Assembly (NCBI RefSeq): GCF_000702625.1
Contig: NZ_JNIS01000001.1
Coordinates: forward strand, 992,001-1,056,000
Reading direction: 5' to 3'
Length of the DNA stretch: 64,000 nucleotides
Origin: Exiguobacterium oxidotolerans JCM 12280
Lineage (GTDB): Bacteria; Bacillota; Bacilli; Exiguobacteriales; Exiguobacteriaceae
The first letter of the stretch is position 1. Each line of letters opens with the position of its first letter. This document shows positions 23,678 through 34,171 of this stretch, in pieces. Made by a program: the position numbers and the translations under genes. The notes under the pieces were generated by a model that saw only the letters and a program-made list of their open reading frames with translations, was not told the DNA's origin and did no database searches.

Positions 23678-26476
23678 TCATGAAGATTTCAATGTTTCCT
23701 GATGCTCCATGAACCAAACTTCAAATTCATCTGCCGGAATCGGACGGGAATAGTAGAACCCTTGTCCATATTCACAGTCGAGCTTTCGTAAACTTTCGCT
23801 TTGTTCGAGTTGCTCGATACCTTCCGCGACTACGTCGTACTTCAACGTATGCGCGAGCTTGATGATTGTCTCAATCAATGGGGCATTCGAGCATGCATCT
23901 TCCCCGCTAATGAACGAGCGGTCGATTTTCAGACGTTGGATCGGAAGGCGACTTAAATAAGACAAAGAAGAATAACCGGTTCCAAAATCATCGATTGCCA
24001 ATTGATAACCCATGGCATGTAGCGACTCGAGGGCATCAAAGACGCGTTTATCGGAAAAGACACCAAACGATTCCGTGATTTCTAACTCCATCCGCCGTTC
24101 AATTCCCGGATGTTCGTTTCTAATATCGGCCAAGTAGTCGACGATGCGACCGGAAGCAAGTTCTTTCACTGATAAGTTAGCTGAAACACCAAGCATCGCA
24201 AGTGGCGTCTGCTCCCAGCGCTTAATTTGATTGACCGTTTCCTGAACGACCCACATGCCGACCTCTTCAATCAACATCGAGCGTTCGGCAATCGGAATGA
24301 AGACAGCCGGACTAATCATGCCTCGTTCAGGATGGAACCAACGGAGTAACGCTTCACAGCCTTCGACCTGTCCTGTCTTTAAATTAATTTGTGGCTGATA
24401 ATATAACTGAAGCTCATTTTTGACGATCGCTTCGCGCAACTCTGCTTCGAGAACGACTGATTCACGGTACTCTTCACTCATCCATGATTCGAACCAAACC
24501 GGCTCCCCCGCTTGATCCCGTTTCGCATGTTGCATCGCGATATCAACGGATGACAAGAGCGAAGTCACGGCGACTGCATCGTTTGGATAACGGACCATAC
24601 TCATACTGATGTTGACGTGGATTTCTTCACCCTCGACATAATATGGAAGTTCCATGACTCGTTTTAATTCGTAGTAATCGACGATGCCTTGCTGCGAAAT
24701 CAAGACAGCAAATTCATCTCCACCGATTCGTGCCGGTGAACCTGTCCCGATGAAGTGACGGCGTAAGCGGTTCGCTACTTCTTTTAGAATCAAATCACCC
24801 GCGCTATGCCCATACGCATCATTGATCCGTCTAAACTGGCGTACACTGACTGTAACGAGTTCTCCGGACTGTACCCCTGTCAATGCTTCTGTCATCTTTT
24901 GTTCGAAACCGTTACGATTCAATAGCGTTGTCAAGACGTCATACAGCGCCAGTTGCGTAATCCGCTCTTCTCGTCTGTATTGATCCGTTTCATCGTGACA
25001 GGTTAAATAAAGTGCAATCCCGTTCTCGCTTTTCGTCGGCACATAAATGATGTTGACGAACATATTCCGGATGTCCGCTTCGAAAATCATCTTACAACGA
25101 ATCGTTTGACTATGTCCTTCGATGGCCCGATTTAAGGCACGACGCACACGGTTCAAGTCTGCTGGGTGAATCAGTTCTTCAATCGTCACGAACTCTGTCT
25201 TCTCGACGAGCTGCTGGAACTGGTCATTCCCGTGCAATAACTTGAAGTCTGCTGATAAGGCAATGATTGGATCTGTGTTTTGGGAAAACAGGGATTCGAT
25301 TTCTGCTTTTTTCTGTTTGATTTCGAGTGTTTTTTGATCATTGTAATCCAGTAGACCTGAGATGATTGCCGTCATCGTCCGAAAAGCGTGGACGACAGGT
25401 TGAAAATCGTTGCGTTCCGGTACTTGATAAAACGATTGTTGTTGTCCTTCCGCAAATACGTTTGCTTCTTCCTGTAACATGACCAAGTCTTTTCGGAAAG
25501 CACGTAACAGCGAGAGCGTCAGTAAGAGTAGAGCGAAAATGATGAAGCACGTCGCAACGAACATCAACCACGCATTTCGAATGACATCATTTCCCCGATC
25601 CGTCATTTCCATCTGCACGTCTGAAATTGCTCGATCAAACAAACGGTACATGCTGTCTTGATAGCGATCTGAAATACGTTCTAACGTTTCGTATTCGCGA
25701 AGTCCGGGTTCACTCAACGTCGTATCGATTACACCAAGATATGACGCCATCTCACTTTTCATCGTATTAATCTCAAGTCTCGACGCTCCGTCTTCAGCAT
25801 CAATCGTTGCCGAAAGCGTCTTCGTCACCGTATCATTTCTCACTGCCAAGTCTTGACGCATTTGCCGGATTCTTGATAATTCGTATGCATCCAATTGTTT
25901 GTCTTGATCTGCGCTGAGCAGGGTCTGTCCTGCTTTCCCGAAATCCCTTTCCATTAAGAACAGGTTAGAAAACAAGGAATAATATTTCCCGGTATCTTGA
26001 CTGAGCGATAACTGATTAAATAAGATTTCACTTTTATAATTTGCTACTGCCGTAAAAAATCGATTGCTCGCGACATAACCGTTTTTCCGAACCTCGTCGA
26101 TTTCAGTCAACACGTCTGTTTTTGAAGAACTTGTCGTTTGCATTGTTTCTAAACGTTTGCTCAGCGCCACGAGCTCGTCATCGACCTTTTTCGACCACTC
26201 GATTCGTTCTGTCAACGAGTCGTCGACCCGTGAACTCAATGATAAATAATAATAGTATGTAAGATCGCGTTCCGCCTGATTGACTTGTTCAAATACATCC
26301 ATCACGCCGCTCGCACGTTTGTAACTGTACCCTTCTTCTACATTTTTTAAGAGTTGCTGCGTCGCAATCAACACGGCTAATAACCCGATAATCGAAATCA
26401 TCCATGAGAACGTTTTATAGTAGGAGCGTTTCCGAAATGCTTCTACGATGAAGACTGGTGGTAAAAGTCGCAACAC
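23678..26476 (-). CDS. Membrane GGDEF-EAL c-di-GMP enzyme with periplasmic sensor and PAS domain
   Basis: A 932-residue protein. TM1 (about residues 23-43), a 240-residue helical extracytoplasmic region, TM2 (about 300-320), a PAS-like domain (about 385-500, FSQNTDPIIALSADFKL), then GGDEF and EAL. The GGDEF site is intact (RIGGDEFAV, about 587). No RxxD inhibitory site is seen 5 residues before it. The EAL site is intact (CEALLRW, about 705; DDFGTGYSSL; VVAEGIE). Both synthesis and hydrolysis of c-di-GMP are chemically possible; which dominates cannot be told. It is a single gene, with the sensor probably reading an outside signal. Confidence 0.9.
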   Translation of the reverse strand: MLRLLPPVFIVEAFRKRSYYKTFSWMISIIGLLAVLIATQQLLKNVEEGYSYKRASGVMDVFEQVNQAERDLTYYYYLSLSSRVDDSLTERIEWSKKVDDELVALSKRLETMQTTSSSKTDVLTEIDEVRKNGYVASNRFFTAVANYKSEILFNQLSLSQDTGKYYSLFSNLFLMERDFGKAGQTLLSADQDKQLDAYELSRIRQMRQDLAVRNDTVTKTLSATIDAEDGASRLEINTMKSEMASYLGVIDTTLSEPGLREYETLERISDRYQDSMYRLFDRAISDVQMEMTDRGNDVIRNAWLMFVATCFIIFALLLLTLSLLRAFRKDLVMLQEEANVFAEGQQQSFYQVPERNDFQPVVHAFRTMTAIISGLLDYNDQKTLEIKQKKAEIESLFSQNTDPIIALSADFKLLHGNDQFQQLVEKTEFVTIEELIHPADLNRVRRALNRAIEGHSQTIRCKMIFEADIRNMFVNIIYVPTKSENGIALYLTCHDETDQYRREERITQLALYDVLTTLLNRNGFEQKMTEALTGVQSGELVTVSVRQFRRINDAYGHSAGDLILKEVANRLRRHFIGTGSPARIGGDEFAVLISQQGIVDYYELKRVMELPYYVEGEEIHVNISMSMVRYPNDAVAVTSLLSSVDIAMQHAKRDQAGEPVWFESWMSEEYRESVVLEAELREAIVKNELQLYYQPQINLKTGQVEGCEALLRWFHPERGMISPAVFIPIAERSMLIEEVGMWVVQETVNQIKRWEQTPLAMLGVSANLSVKELASGRIVDYLADIRNEHPGIERRMELEITESFGVFSDKRVFDALESLHAMGYQLAIDDFGTGYSSLSYLSRLPIQRLKIDRSFISGEDACSNAPLIETIIKLAHTLKYDVVAEGIEQLEQSESLRKLDCEYGQGFYYSRPIPADEFEVWFMEHQETLKSS

Positions 26477-26551
26477 ATCGTCCTCCCTAAATTGTCATTA
26501 TGTCTATATATCGTCTAAAAGAAACGATTCGTGAAGCGAAAAGAGGTCAAT

Positions 26552-26594
26552 AAAAACGCTTTCGCCCGTTTATTTTCGGGACAAAAGCGTTTTT
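26552..26594 (-). terminator. Terminator of the CBS-domain gene
   Basis: AAAAACGCTTT plus CCCG on the left arm (26552-26568) pairs with CGGG plus AAAGCGTTTTT on the right (26577-26594). T-runs on both strands. Confidence 0.8.
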
Positions 26595-26604
26595 GATCCA
26601 TTCT

Positions 26605-27027
26605 TCAATATTGGACATTCTCTCGCTCTACCTTTTTAGCGAAATAGTCGATGATGTCGCGTCGACGAATGATTCCAATGAAGTGTTTTCCGTCATCAAT
26701 GACGGGCACGAAGTTTTGATCAGTGATGACCTCAATCATTTCTTCCATTTGTGCTGTGATCGAAACGGGTTTATAACGAACACGTTGTTTAATGTCTGTC
26801 AGACGTGTTTGAAGTACATGATCATAATCCGCATGCTCCAGATTTTTTTCAAGTGCCCAAAGCACATCACCTTCCGTGAGTGTTCCTGCATATTTTCCTT
26901 TATCGTCAACGAGCGGGACTGACGTGAACCGATGATGCTTCATCTTTTCAAGTGCTTGCCTGACCGTCGACTCAGGATCTAAGTATTTCACTTCATCTTT
27001 TGGCAATAAGAAAAAAGCAATATTCAT
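26605..27027 (-). CDS. Stand-alone CBS-domain pair protein
   Basis: A 140-residue cytoplasmic protein made of two CBS motifs: STVRQALEKMKHHRFTSVPL ... TEGDVLW (about residues 19-58) and TAQMEEMIEVITDQNFVPVI ... RRRDIIDYF (about 88-132). Such pairs bind adenosine nucleotides, including c-di-AMP in Bacilli, and regulate other proteins. The ligand cannot be told from sequence. Single gene with its own terminator; GGGAGGAAC upstream. Confidence 0.85.
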   Translation of the reverse strand: MNIAFFLLPKDEVKYLDPESTVRQALEKMKHHRFTSVPLVDDKGKYAGTLTEGDVLWALEKNLEHADYDHVLQTRLTDIKQRVRYKPVSITAQMEEMIEVITDQNFVPVIDDGKHFIGIIRRRDIIDYFAKKVERENVQY

Positions 27028-27135
27028 TTCTAAGTTCCTCCCTAGTCACTCTGTGACATCTACCCTATTTTATCATGAACTTCCGTTCGATTCATTTCTC
27101 AAATCATGAAAATCTCACCATAATTCCTTCATATT

Positions 27136-27155
27136 TAAGTTTACCCGTCCGATAA
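27136..27155 (+). promoter_or_regulatory. Possible sigma-D-type promoter of the chemoreceptor gene
   Basis: CCGATAA at 27149-27155 resembles the sigma-D -10 box GCCGATAT, as chemotaxis and motility genes in Bacilli often have. The -35 region (TTCA, about 16 bp upstream) matches poorly, so this is weak. Confidence 0.25.
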
Positions 27156-27200
27156 TCAGAATAGACAGATTTTATAGATTATTTAGATAGGAGATTACAT

Positions 27201-29450
27201 ATGCGCCTTTCCATCACACGCCGTCTTTTCATCGGTCTCATTCTATTACCTGCGCTTACGTTAGGTGTCTCAACCTGGTTCTCATACAACCAGACAAGTC
27301 AAACTGTTGAAAATCTTGTCGATTCAACTTCGCAAACGGCATTAAAGCAACTCGAGCAATCCTTCTCGCGTATCATCGACGATACAAAAAAAGATACGTC
27401 TTTACTCGCCGGACTCCCGTTCACGCGAGCGAGTGGCTCACTGCCGAACTATACTGATCCAAAAGACCTTCCTGATTTGACGGACGAACCGTCTCAAAAA
27501 GCAAAAGATATTTACAGCGTCCTCGAAAAATACGGTTCATCGAAGATCGAAAATTCTTTTCTCCAATACGCTGATACGTCAGGCGGCTACTTGAACTGGC
27601 CGAAGCAAGACGTCCCTGCCGGCTATGATCCACGAAGCGACCTTTGGTATAAACAAGCGCTTGAAAATTCAAGTACGGTCGCCATGAGCGAACCGTACTA
27701 TGACGAAGCGACGAAACTATCCATCATCAGTTTCTCAAAAGCGACACTTGATGATCAAGCAAACATCAAGGGTGTCCTGTCCGTCTATAAAAGCATCAAC
27801 CGCCTCTCAGAAGACATGAAGCGAATCGAGATCGGACAGGAAGGTTTCGTATTCAGCTATACAAAAGACGGAAAAGTCGTCACGCACCCGAATAAAAATT
27901 ACTTCTTTAAAAGTCTCGACCAACTCCGTGAAGAAGGAAAGTCTTATTTCAGTGCACCGAAACAGATGATTGATCAAGAATCCGGTTCCGCCATCATGGA
28001 TGTTGCGGGGAAAAAATCAGTCGTCATCTGGCAACTCTCTTCTAAAACAGGCTTCAAGCTAGCGGTCGTACTGGATTATGCGTCTCTGTATGCTCCTAAA
28101 GATGCCATGCTCGAACAGTCGCTCATCAACTTTGTCGTCGCGATTGCGCTAGCGACATTGATTGCCTGGTTAATCGGACGCTCGATCAACCGTCCCCTCT
28201 CGACACTTCGGACGGAAGCCCTCGCGATCGCAAGCGGTGATTTACGGACGACACAACGTCCAAAACGCTTTATTCGCGATGAACTTTCTGACCTCAATGA
28301 GAATTTCGATACGATGCGCCAAAAGTTGCGTCAAACGATTACGGCCATGACACAATCAGCCGGAACCGTTCGTGATGCGTCACAGGACTTATCAGCAAAT
28401 GCGACCCACGTCCAAAACGCATCACAACAAATCGGTCAAACGATGGAAGAAATTGCAGCCGCCGGTGAAACGCAAACGAAACAGGCGGAACGCTCTTCGC
28501 ATGCCGTTTACGGTGTCAAGGAACGCTCCGTCGCGATGCAACAAGCGGCCGCTACGACGTTGTCTGAAGTCGCATCCGTCGCCGATGCCGCAACACGCGG
28601 TAGCTCACTGACGAAACAAACGATTACCGACTTACTACAACACTCCGATTCACTCGAACAGGAAATTCAGAACACGTCCGAATTCCTCGGTAAACGTTCA
28701 GGCGAAATCGGAAAGATTCTCGGGACACTTCAAGCAATTTCAAGCCAGACGAATCTCCTGGCTCTGAATGCCGCCATCGAAGCGGCGCGTGTCGGTGAAC
28801 AAGGTCGAGGTTTTGCCGTCGTCGCAAGTGAAGTCCGGAAGCTTGCAGAGGAAAGCGATCATTCTGCAAAACAAATTAAACAACTTCTCGATAATATTCA
28901 AAAAGAGACGCACACTGCGATGAGTGCGATGAACCATGTTATGGATGATTTGAAAATTTCCCTTGAATCCGTCAAAACGACAGGCGTCGACTTCGAACAG
29001 ATCGCCGGTTCCGTCCATCATGTCTCACAACGGACTGAATCGCTAACCGGTGATATCAGCGCTCTGACGACTGCGACAGAAGAAGTGTCTGACGCGATGG
29101 GAACGATTCTCGCGTTGACAGAAGAGAACGCAGCCGGTATCGAAACGAGTGCCGCAAGTATCCAGGAAACGAATGCGACAATCGAAGCCGTCACGACGGC
29201 AGCGACACACTTGGCTCATATCGCAAGTGAACTCCATCAATTGACGTTCGACTTCCAATTGGACGATACACTGCCACTTGAAGAAAGCACCGAAGCTGAC
29301 GAACTGCCTCATGTCGATGCGTCTGATGAAGTTGCGGACGAAGCAGCCGTGACCGAATTGGAACAGACAAGCGACAACGACTTGTTTGAACTCGATGCTG
29401 AAGAAGTGCTCGATGATTCGACTAATCAGCAGGAATCAGACAATCGTTGA
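27201..29450 (+). CDS. Methyl-accepting chemotaxis protein with dCache sensor
   Basis: A 749-residue receptor. TM1 (about residues 9-28), an extracytoplasmic dCache_1-type ligand domain (about 30-300, with [12 protein letters not shown] and [20 protein letters not shown] typical of amino-acid-binding Cache domains), TM2 (about 308-328), HAMP (330-385), and a long signalling coiled coil. The conserved tip ([33 protein letters not shown]) is intact at about 525-560. An acidic tail ([10 protein letters not shown]) ends the protein. No CheW-binding pentapeptide is seen. Single gene followed by a terminator. Ligand unknown. Confidence 0.92.
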   Translation: MRLSITRRLFIGLILLPALTLGVSTWFSYNQTSQTVENLVDSTSQTALKQLEQSFSRIIDDTKKDTSLLAGLPFTRASGSLPNYTDPKDLPDLTDEPSQKAKDIYSVLEKYGSSKIENSFLQYADTSGGYLNWPKQDVPAGYDPRSDLWYKQALENSSTVAMSEPYYDEATKLSIISFSKATLDDQANIKGVLSVYKSINRLSEDMKRIEIGQEGFVFSYTKDGKVVTHPNKNYFFKSLDQLREEGKSYFSAPKQMIDQESGSAIMDVAGKKSVVIWQLSSKTGFKLAVVLDYASLYAPKDAMLEQSLINFVVAIALATLIAWLIGRSINRPLSTLRTEALAIASGDLRTTQRPKRFIRDELSDLNENFDTMRQKLRQTITAMTQSAGTVRDASQDLSANATHVQNASQQIGQTMEEIAAAGETQTKQAERSSHAVYGVKERSVAMQQAAATTLSEVASVADAATRGSSLTKQTITDLLQHSDSLEQEIQNTSEFLGKRSGEIGKILGTLQAISSQTNLLALNAAIEAARVGEQGRGFAVVASEVRKLAEESDHSAKQIKQLLDNIQKETHTAMSAMNHVMDDLKISLESVKTTGVDFEQIAGSVHHVSQRTESLTGDISALTTATEEVSDAMGTILALTEENAAGIETSAASIQETNATIEAVTTAATHLAHIASELHQLTFDFQLDDTLPLEESTEADELPHVDASDEVADEAAVTELEQTSDNDLFELDAEEVLDDSTNQQESDNR

Positions 29451-29465
29451 TAAGCCCTATTAAAA

Positions 29466-29492
29466 AAGGAACCTGCCACGCGCAGGTTCCTT
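29466..29492 (+). terminator. Terminator of the chemoreceptor gene
   Basis: AAGGAACCTGC (29466-29476) pairs with GCAGGTTCCTT (29482-29492), followed by CTTTT. Confidence 0.85.
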
Positions 29493-29570
29493 CTTTTCGT
29501 TCCTCCCTATACAATTTCTTGTACACCCCTTAGACTAGACTTAACGATTTCTACCGAGAGGAGTAGAGCC

Positions 29571-30728
29571 ATGAAGCCGCTACAAACAGACGATTTAATC
29601 CAGATTGCTGAAAGTATTTATGGGACGACCGGCTTTTTTGTATCGTACCAATCACATAAAAACGATTCACTTCATGTACGACCAACCGCGCCTGTCCATC
29701 CCGACCAACTGACGCTCGAAGCCGAGTGGCCGACTGCTGAAGCGGTCCCACTCCTCTACACGCTAAAAGATGGAACGGCGTATTTATTCATTGCCGTCGC
29801 AGATCAAGGGCAATACCGAATTGGTCCCGTCCTGTTACAGTCCGCCTTGTTTCGCGCGCATATTCAGGATGAGTCCTATCACCAATTTTATAAATCGTTA
29901 CCTCGGACGACTGAAAATCGATTAATCGACTGCGCTCACCTCGTCTATCGGCTATTGAACGGACGACAGCTCCCGTCCCGCGCAATCCGGACGGAGTCTG
30001 AAATCATCGAAGAAGAAATCCCGCTCGTCGCAGACGTACCTGCCCATACAGGAACGACAGCCTACCGCAAAGCTTGGCAACGCGAACAGCAAATCATCGA
30101 CTGGATTTCCTCCGGTCAAAGCGAACGCTTGGCGACGACTTACTCCTTACCTGCCTATGGTGAATTCGGTTCACTCGCACGCCATCAACCACTTCGGGCA
30201 GAAAAGAACCTCCTACTCGGAACGGTCCTGCTCAGCGCACGCGCTGCCATTATCGGTGGACTCGAACCGGACGAAGCCTTCTCACTCAGTGACCGGATGA
30301 TTGATTCGATTGAAGCAGCAAACAGCATCTCCGAGCTTCGTAATCGCCACGTCCGGATTACTGTCAGTTTTGCAGAAGCTGTCAAGCAAATCCAAGAGTT
30401 ACGACACTCGCCACACGTCTTAGCTGCCATCCGTTACATTCAACAGCATCTTTACGATCCGTTATCCGTCTCTTCAATCAGCCATGCGATTCACGTCTCC
30501 TCCAATTACCTATCCGTCCTGTTCAAGGACGAAACTGGTTTACCGCTTGCCCGCTATGTCATCCGGGAGCGAATCCGGGAGGCGAAACGTTTGCTCCGCT
30601 CATCTAACGATTCGTTGCTGACGATATCAAACAAACTACATTTTTCGAGCCAAAGTCACTTCAGTCAAGCGTTTAAACAGACGACTGGTGAGACACCCAC
30701 CCATTATCGACAACGGCACTACCTGTAA
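29571..30728 (+). CDS. AraC-family transcriptional regulator
   Basis: A 385-residue regulator. The C-terminal 100 residues hold two helix-turn-helix units: SVSSISHAIHVSSNYLSVLF (about 300-320) and LLTISNKLHFSSQSHFSQAF (about 350-370), then GETPTHYRQ. The N-terminal 280 residues have no obvious cupin or response-regulator receiver; overall size and the N-terminal/C-terminal split resemble regulators of YSIRK-type surface proteins, but that is only a hint. It is monocistronic. No target gene is evident. Confidence 0.82.
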   Translation: MKPLQTDDLIQIAESIYGTTGFFVSYQSHKNDSLHVRPTAPVHPDQLTLEAEWPTAEAVPLLYTLKDGTAYLFIAVADQGQYRIGPVLLQSALFRAHIQDESYHQFYKSLPRTTENRLIDCAHLVYRLLNGRQLPSRAIRTESEIIEEEIPLVADVPAHTGTTAYRKAWQREQQIIDWISSGQSERLATTYSLPAYGEFGSLARHQPLRAEKNLLLGTVLLSARAAIIGGLEPDEAFSLSDRMIDSIEAANSISELRNRHVRITVSFAEAVKQIQELRHSPHVLAAIRYIQQHLYDPLSVSSISHAIHVSSNYLSVLFKDETGLPLARYVIRERIREAKRLLRSSNDSLLTISNKLHFSSQSHFSQAFKQTTGETPTHYRQRHYL

Positions 30729-30760
30729 AACGCAGCTGACGATTTAGTTTTTTAACCGAC

Positions 30761-30795
30761 AACAGGCCCCCCTCCGTTTACACAGGGGGCTGTTC
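30761..30795. terminator. Terminator hairpin, left flank of repeat B
   Basis: AACAG-CCCCC ... GGGGG-CTGTT stem with loop TCCGTTTACA. It is related to the right-flank hairpin (31126-31161): the loop is shared and stem differences are mostly matched on both arms, so the hairpin is kept. Confidence 0.75.
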
Positions 30796-30799
30796 AGCG

Positions 30800-31120
30800 T
30801 GTAGACAAACGCTTATGAAGCGTGAACATACGATAACGAGAGTCAACCCGTTCGCGCTTTCCTGTCTCGCCTCGTCTTTAAAGCGAGTCGAGACGTTTTG
30901 CGCTCTAAAGTGTCTGCATAACCGGATTTGCGTCACGGTATTCTCTAAAAAACGTCATGTTTCGTTGACTCTTTCGGAAAAAAGTGCGTTTTGAACGCAC
31001 TTTCAGAGGCAGGCAAGACCCTGCTCGTTGTCCGGTAGGACCAAGGAGCAACGGCTTGCCCCTCGCCCGAGGAAAGCAACGAAAACAGACGCTTAATCTC
31101 CCGATAGCACGTTGTCTACA
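30800..31120 (+). repeat. Structured interspersed repeat, copy B (321 bp)
   Basis: Ends TGTAGACAA (30800) and TTGTCTACA (to 31120). The 5' hairpin ACGCTT-ATG-AAGCGT follows the left end. The core with GTGCGTTTTGAACGCAC and the nested GGCAAG/CTTGC arm is present; the tip reads GTCC-GGTA-GGAC. It lies between the convergent AraC-family and DUF6933-like genes and between two related terminator hairpins. Confidence 0.85.
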
Positions 31121-31125
31121 GTTTG

Positions 31126-31165
31126 AACAGGACCCCTCCGTTTACACGAAGGGGTCCTGTTTTTT
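31126..31165. terminator. Terminator hairpin, right flank of repeat B
   Basis: AACAGGACCCCT pairs with AGGGGTCCTGTT, then a T-run. Loop CCGTTTACACGA resembles that of the left-flank hairpin. Confidence 0.85.
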
Positions 31166-31181
31166 GAATCGCCTGATTTAG

Positions 31182-31691
31182 TTAAAAGGACGAGTCGAAC
31201 TCTCTTTTTAGAAGATCGATTGGCGCTGCATAGCCGATCGGACCACACAATAAACTTTCTCCAGCCCACATACTTAAATCCATCATATGCACTTGTTCTG
31301 TCGGTAAAAAGTCCTCAAGCTTCCACGAAATACTAATGATCGCGTCATTCAATTGTCCGATGATACTTCGATCATGTGTCTTCGAGTACTTGACGTCACC
31401 GCACCGTTCCAGATAACGATCCACGACTGCCTCAGAAAATCCTTCTGCTAAAAATGTGTCCTTGATTGCCTTCAATGCAATGACATCAAATTGTTTGAAT
31501 TCTTTCATTTTCATGCCGTAGAAGACGATACTATATCTTGTTTTGTTGTTCATCAAGACAACACATTTTCTTCGATCAAACGTGAACACATTCGCATGCC
31601 ATTCATAAAAAGAATCTGCGTTAGTTGCATCATACGGCGTTACATTGATTTTCATCGCATCCGCTAGCTTTTTTGTACATTCGATCAGCAT
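31182..31691 (-). CDS. DUF6933-like hypothetical protein
   Basis: A 169-residue cytoplasmic protein. MLIECTKKLADAM, WHANVFTFDRRKCVVLMNN and RYSIVFYGMKMKEF at the N-terminus match what is known of the DUF6933 family (also seen in plasmid ORF-3-like proteins); the C-terminal half (ISISWKLEDFL) is less familiar. Function is unknown. It lies 38 bp downstream of the rlmD-like gene on the same strand and may be read from it. No sign of decay. Confidence 0.6.
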   Translation of the reverse strand: MLIECTKKLADAMKINVTPYDATNADSFYEWHANVFTFDRRKCVVLMNNKTRYSIVFYGMKMKEFKQFDVIALKAIKDTFLAEGFSEAVVDRYLERCGDVKYSKTHDRSIIGQLNDAIISISWKLEDFLPTEQVHMMDLSMWAGESLLCGPIGYAAPIDLLKREFDSSF

Positions 31692-31729
31692 GCTCCAACC
31701 CCACTTTTCCTTTAATCAGGAAGTTGACC

Positions 31730-33088
31730 TTACATTTTTACGAAAAGCGCTACACTCTCAACGTGTGTCGTATGCGGGAACATATCGACTGGCGTGACTT
31801 CCATCAGTTTGTAACCGAGCTCAGCAAGCAACTTCGCGTCACGTGCTTGTGTTGACGCGTTACATGAGACGTAGACGATGCGTTTTGGTGCCACTTCAGC
31901 CGCAGCACGCAGGAATTCTTCGTCACAGCCTTTACGTGGTGGGTCAACGACGATGACGTCTGGTTTGATTCCAGCTTTGACGAGTGCCGGCATGACGGAT
32001 TCAGCCGTTCCGTACTCGAATGATACGTTGTCGATGCCGTTCGCAGCGGCGTTACGACGTGCGTCGTCGATTGCTTGAGGAACCATTTCAATCCCGTAGA
32101 CATGTTTCGCTTGTTGCGCAAGTGATAATGAAATCGAGCCGATGCCGCAATACGCGTCGACGACGATTTCTTCACCTGTCAATTGCGCATACTCCAGTGC
32201 TTTACCGTATAGTTTCTCCGTTTGCAACGGATTGACTTGGAAGAATGAATGGGGCGAGATTTCATACGTCAATCCGGCGATTTGATCGCGGATGACAGCT
32301 GGTCCGTGCAGGACGATATTCTTTTTCCCTAAGATGACGTTCGTATCCTCCGGGTTGATGTTGTGTTGAATCGATGTCACGTTCGGGACGGCTTTTAAGA
32401 TGCCGGCGACGATTTTATCGATGCCACGCAATTGTTTGACCTTCGTCACGAGGACGATCATCAATTCATTCGTATGGTACCCGTGACGTGCCATGATGTG
32501 ACGGATGACACCCGTTTGTTTCTTTTCATCGTAAGCTGGGACTTTTAAGTCGGCGAGGACTTTACGGACCGCTTGGATTGCTTCATCATTTTCTTTATTT
32601 TGAATCAAGCAGTAATCCATATCAATGATACGGTGGCTCCGTTTTTGGTAGAAACCGGCCATCAACTTGTTCGACTGGAAAGCGACCGGGACTTGTGCTT
32701 TGTTACGGTAGCCCCATGGATCTTCCATACCAATCGTTTCGTGGACCGGGATTTCGAGTCCTGCGAGGCGGGCAAAGGCATCACGGACACGGTTGTGCTT
32801 GAATACGAGTTCCGCATCATATGATAAGTGTTGCAGTTGGCAGCCCCCACATTGGTTGTAGACCGGACACGGCGGCTCGACACGATCAACACTCTTCGTC
32901 TTTTGACGGATGATTCGTCCGAAACCGTATGATTTCGTTGTTTTCGTAATTCTGATTTTGACTTGTTCCGTCGGCAACGCTCCTGGAATGAAGACCGTAT
33001 AACCATCGATTCGGGCGACACCTGAACCGTCGTGCGTCAAATCGACGATATCGACGACGTGCTCGTCATTTTTTTGTACTGGGATCAT
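31730..33088 (-). CDS. rlmD: 23S rRNA (uracil-C5) methyltransferase, RlmD/RlmCD type
   Basis: A 452-residue SAM-dependent enzyme. An N-terminal TRAM domain (about residues 8-60) is followed by the iron-sulfur motif CPVYNQCGGCQ (about 73-83). The methylase core has DAYCGIGSISLSLA (SAM binding, about 310), VVDPPRKGC (about 380) and the catalytic Cys in VYVSCNASTQARD (about 407). In Bacillus the equivalent enzyme methylates both U747 and U1939 of 23S rRNA; which applies here cannot be told. Ribosome site AGGAGGAA. The dagK gene is 30 bp upstream, so the two may be co-transcribed. Confidence 0.9.
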   Translation of the reverse strand: MIPVQKNDEHVVDIVDLTHDGSGVARIDGYTVFIPGALPTEQVKIRITKTTKSYGFGRIIRQKTKSVDRVEPPCPVYNQCGGCQLQHLSYDAELVFKHNRVRDAFARLAGLEIPVHETIGMEDPWGYRNKAQVPVAFQSNKLMAGFYQKRSHRIIDMDYCLIQNKENDEAIQAVRKVLADLKVPAYDEKKQTGVIRHIMARHGYHTNELMIVLVTKVKQLRGIDKIVAGILKAVPNVTSIQHNINPEDTNVILGKKNIVLHGPAVIRDQIAGLTYEISPHSFFQVNPLQTEKLYGKALEYAQLTGEEIVVDAYCGIGSISLSLAQQAKHVYGIEMVPQAIDDARRNAAANGIDNVSFEYGTAESVMPALVKAGIKPDVIVVDPPRKGCDEEFLRAAAEVAPKRIVYVSCNASTQARDAKLLAELGYKLMEVTPVDMFPHTTHVESVALFVKM

Positions 33089-33118
33089 AATTGGGTTCCT
33101 CCTAGAAAACTCCGCGCC

Positions 33119-34081
33119 TTACGCGAGGTTCGTTTCTGTTTCTTGTAGTTGTGTATTAATCAGTTCCATCTCATCGATCCGGAACTTCGGTGTCATGACA
33201 TCGAAATGCGACTGTAAATTCGTCATCTCCCCTTCACAGGTGCCACCGAACTCACCATCGATGTTCAAGCTCATCTCAGAAGTGTTTTTCATCCGGACGA
33301 ATGAAGTCGTGACATGCTCGACACAAGGATCCGAGAAGTGATCCCCTTTTAAGGCGAGACGCATGACGCGAATCAGTTCGACAAGATTACATTTTTTTAA
33401 GATGAATAAATCAAACCGTCCATCATTGAGTGACGCATTCGGAGATAGCTTCTCAAAGCCACCAACGGAGTTCGTATTCGAAGTCAAAAACAACATGACT
33501 TCGCCTTTGAACGTCCCTTTTTCATGCTCGAGCTCGACATACGTCGGACGAATTTGTGGTAACTTTTCCATCCCTTTGACGTAATAAGCGAGTTGTCCAA
33601 GTGCTGTTTTGAGCTTTGACGGAACCTCGTAAGACAACTCCGTCATGATGCCACCACCTGCGATGTTGATGAAATAATGAACACCCGTCGTCCCTTCAAT
33701 CTTGCCAATGTCGACAGGCATCGTATAGCCGGTACAAATGACATCCATCGCGCCTTCAATCGTCAACGGAATCCGCATCGCCCGTCCAAAATCATTCGTC
33801 GTCCCGACAGGCAATACACCGAGTTTGGGGCGCACCTTGTAGGCAGCCATCCCACTGATGACTTCGTTTAACGTTCCATCTCCACCCGCAGCCACGACGA
33901 GGTCAAATTCAGCTTCACAGGCCCGTGCTGCTTCATGTGTTGCGTCACCGACCGCTTTCGTCGAATAGACGGAAGTCTCATAACCCGCTGCTTCAAGCCG
34001 GTCTAAGATATACGGCAGATTTCGCTTTACCATCTCTTTCCCGGAAGTCGGGTTATAAATCACTCGCGCTCTAGGTCTCAT
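33119..34081 (-). CDS. dagK: Diacylglycerol kinase
   Basis: A 320-residue soluble lipid kinase (YerQ/DgkB type) that recycles diacylglycerol released by lipoteichoic acid synthesis. The nucleotide loop VAAGGDGTLNEVISGM is at about residues 63-78. YNPTSGKEMV opens the protein, and the C-terminal domain begins FINIAGGGIMTEL (about 135). Length and order match the family. It lies between rlmD-like and gatB on one strand, the arrangement known from Bacilli (gatCAB-dagK-rlmCD). Confidence 0.92.
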   Translation of the reverse strand: MRPRARVIYNPTSGKEMVKRNLPYILDRLEAAGYETSVYSTKAVGDATHEAARACEAEFDLVVAAGGDGTLNEVISGMAAYKVRPKLGVLPVGTTNDFGRAMRIPLTIEGAMDVICTGYTMPVDIGKIEGTTGVHYFINIAGGGIMTELSYEVPSKLKTALGQLAYYVKGMEKLPQIRPTYVELEHEKGTFKGEVMLFLTSNTNSVGGFEKLSPNASLNDGRFDLFILKKCNLVELIRVMRLALKGDHFSDPCVEHVTTSFVRMKNTSEMSLNIDGEFGGTCEGEMTNLQSHFDVMTPKFRIDEMELINTQLQETETNLA

Positions 34082-34171
34082 AAGTTTTTCTCCTTTTTAA
34101 TCAACCGGTCCATTTGATACATAACTGTTTTATTTTACATGAAGTTTTGCTACATTACAAAGCCGAAAAAA

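Noticed and set aside
30984-31181. Short open frames inside the repeats (also 39298-39522, 44463-44708, 62093-62410)
   Set aside because: They arise from the shared repeat sequence, differ in frame and length between copies, lack ribosome sites and do not conserve a protein. They are by-products of a structured non-coding element.
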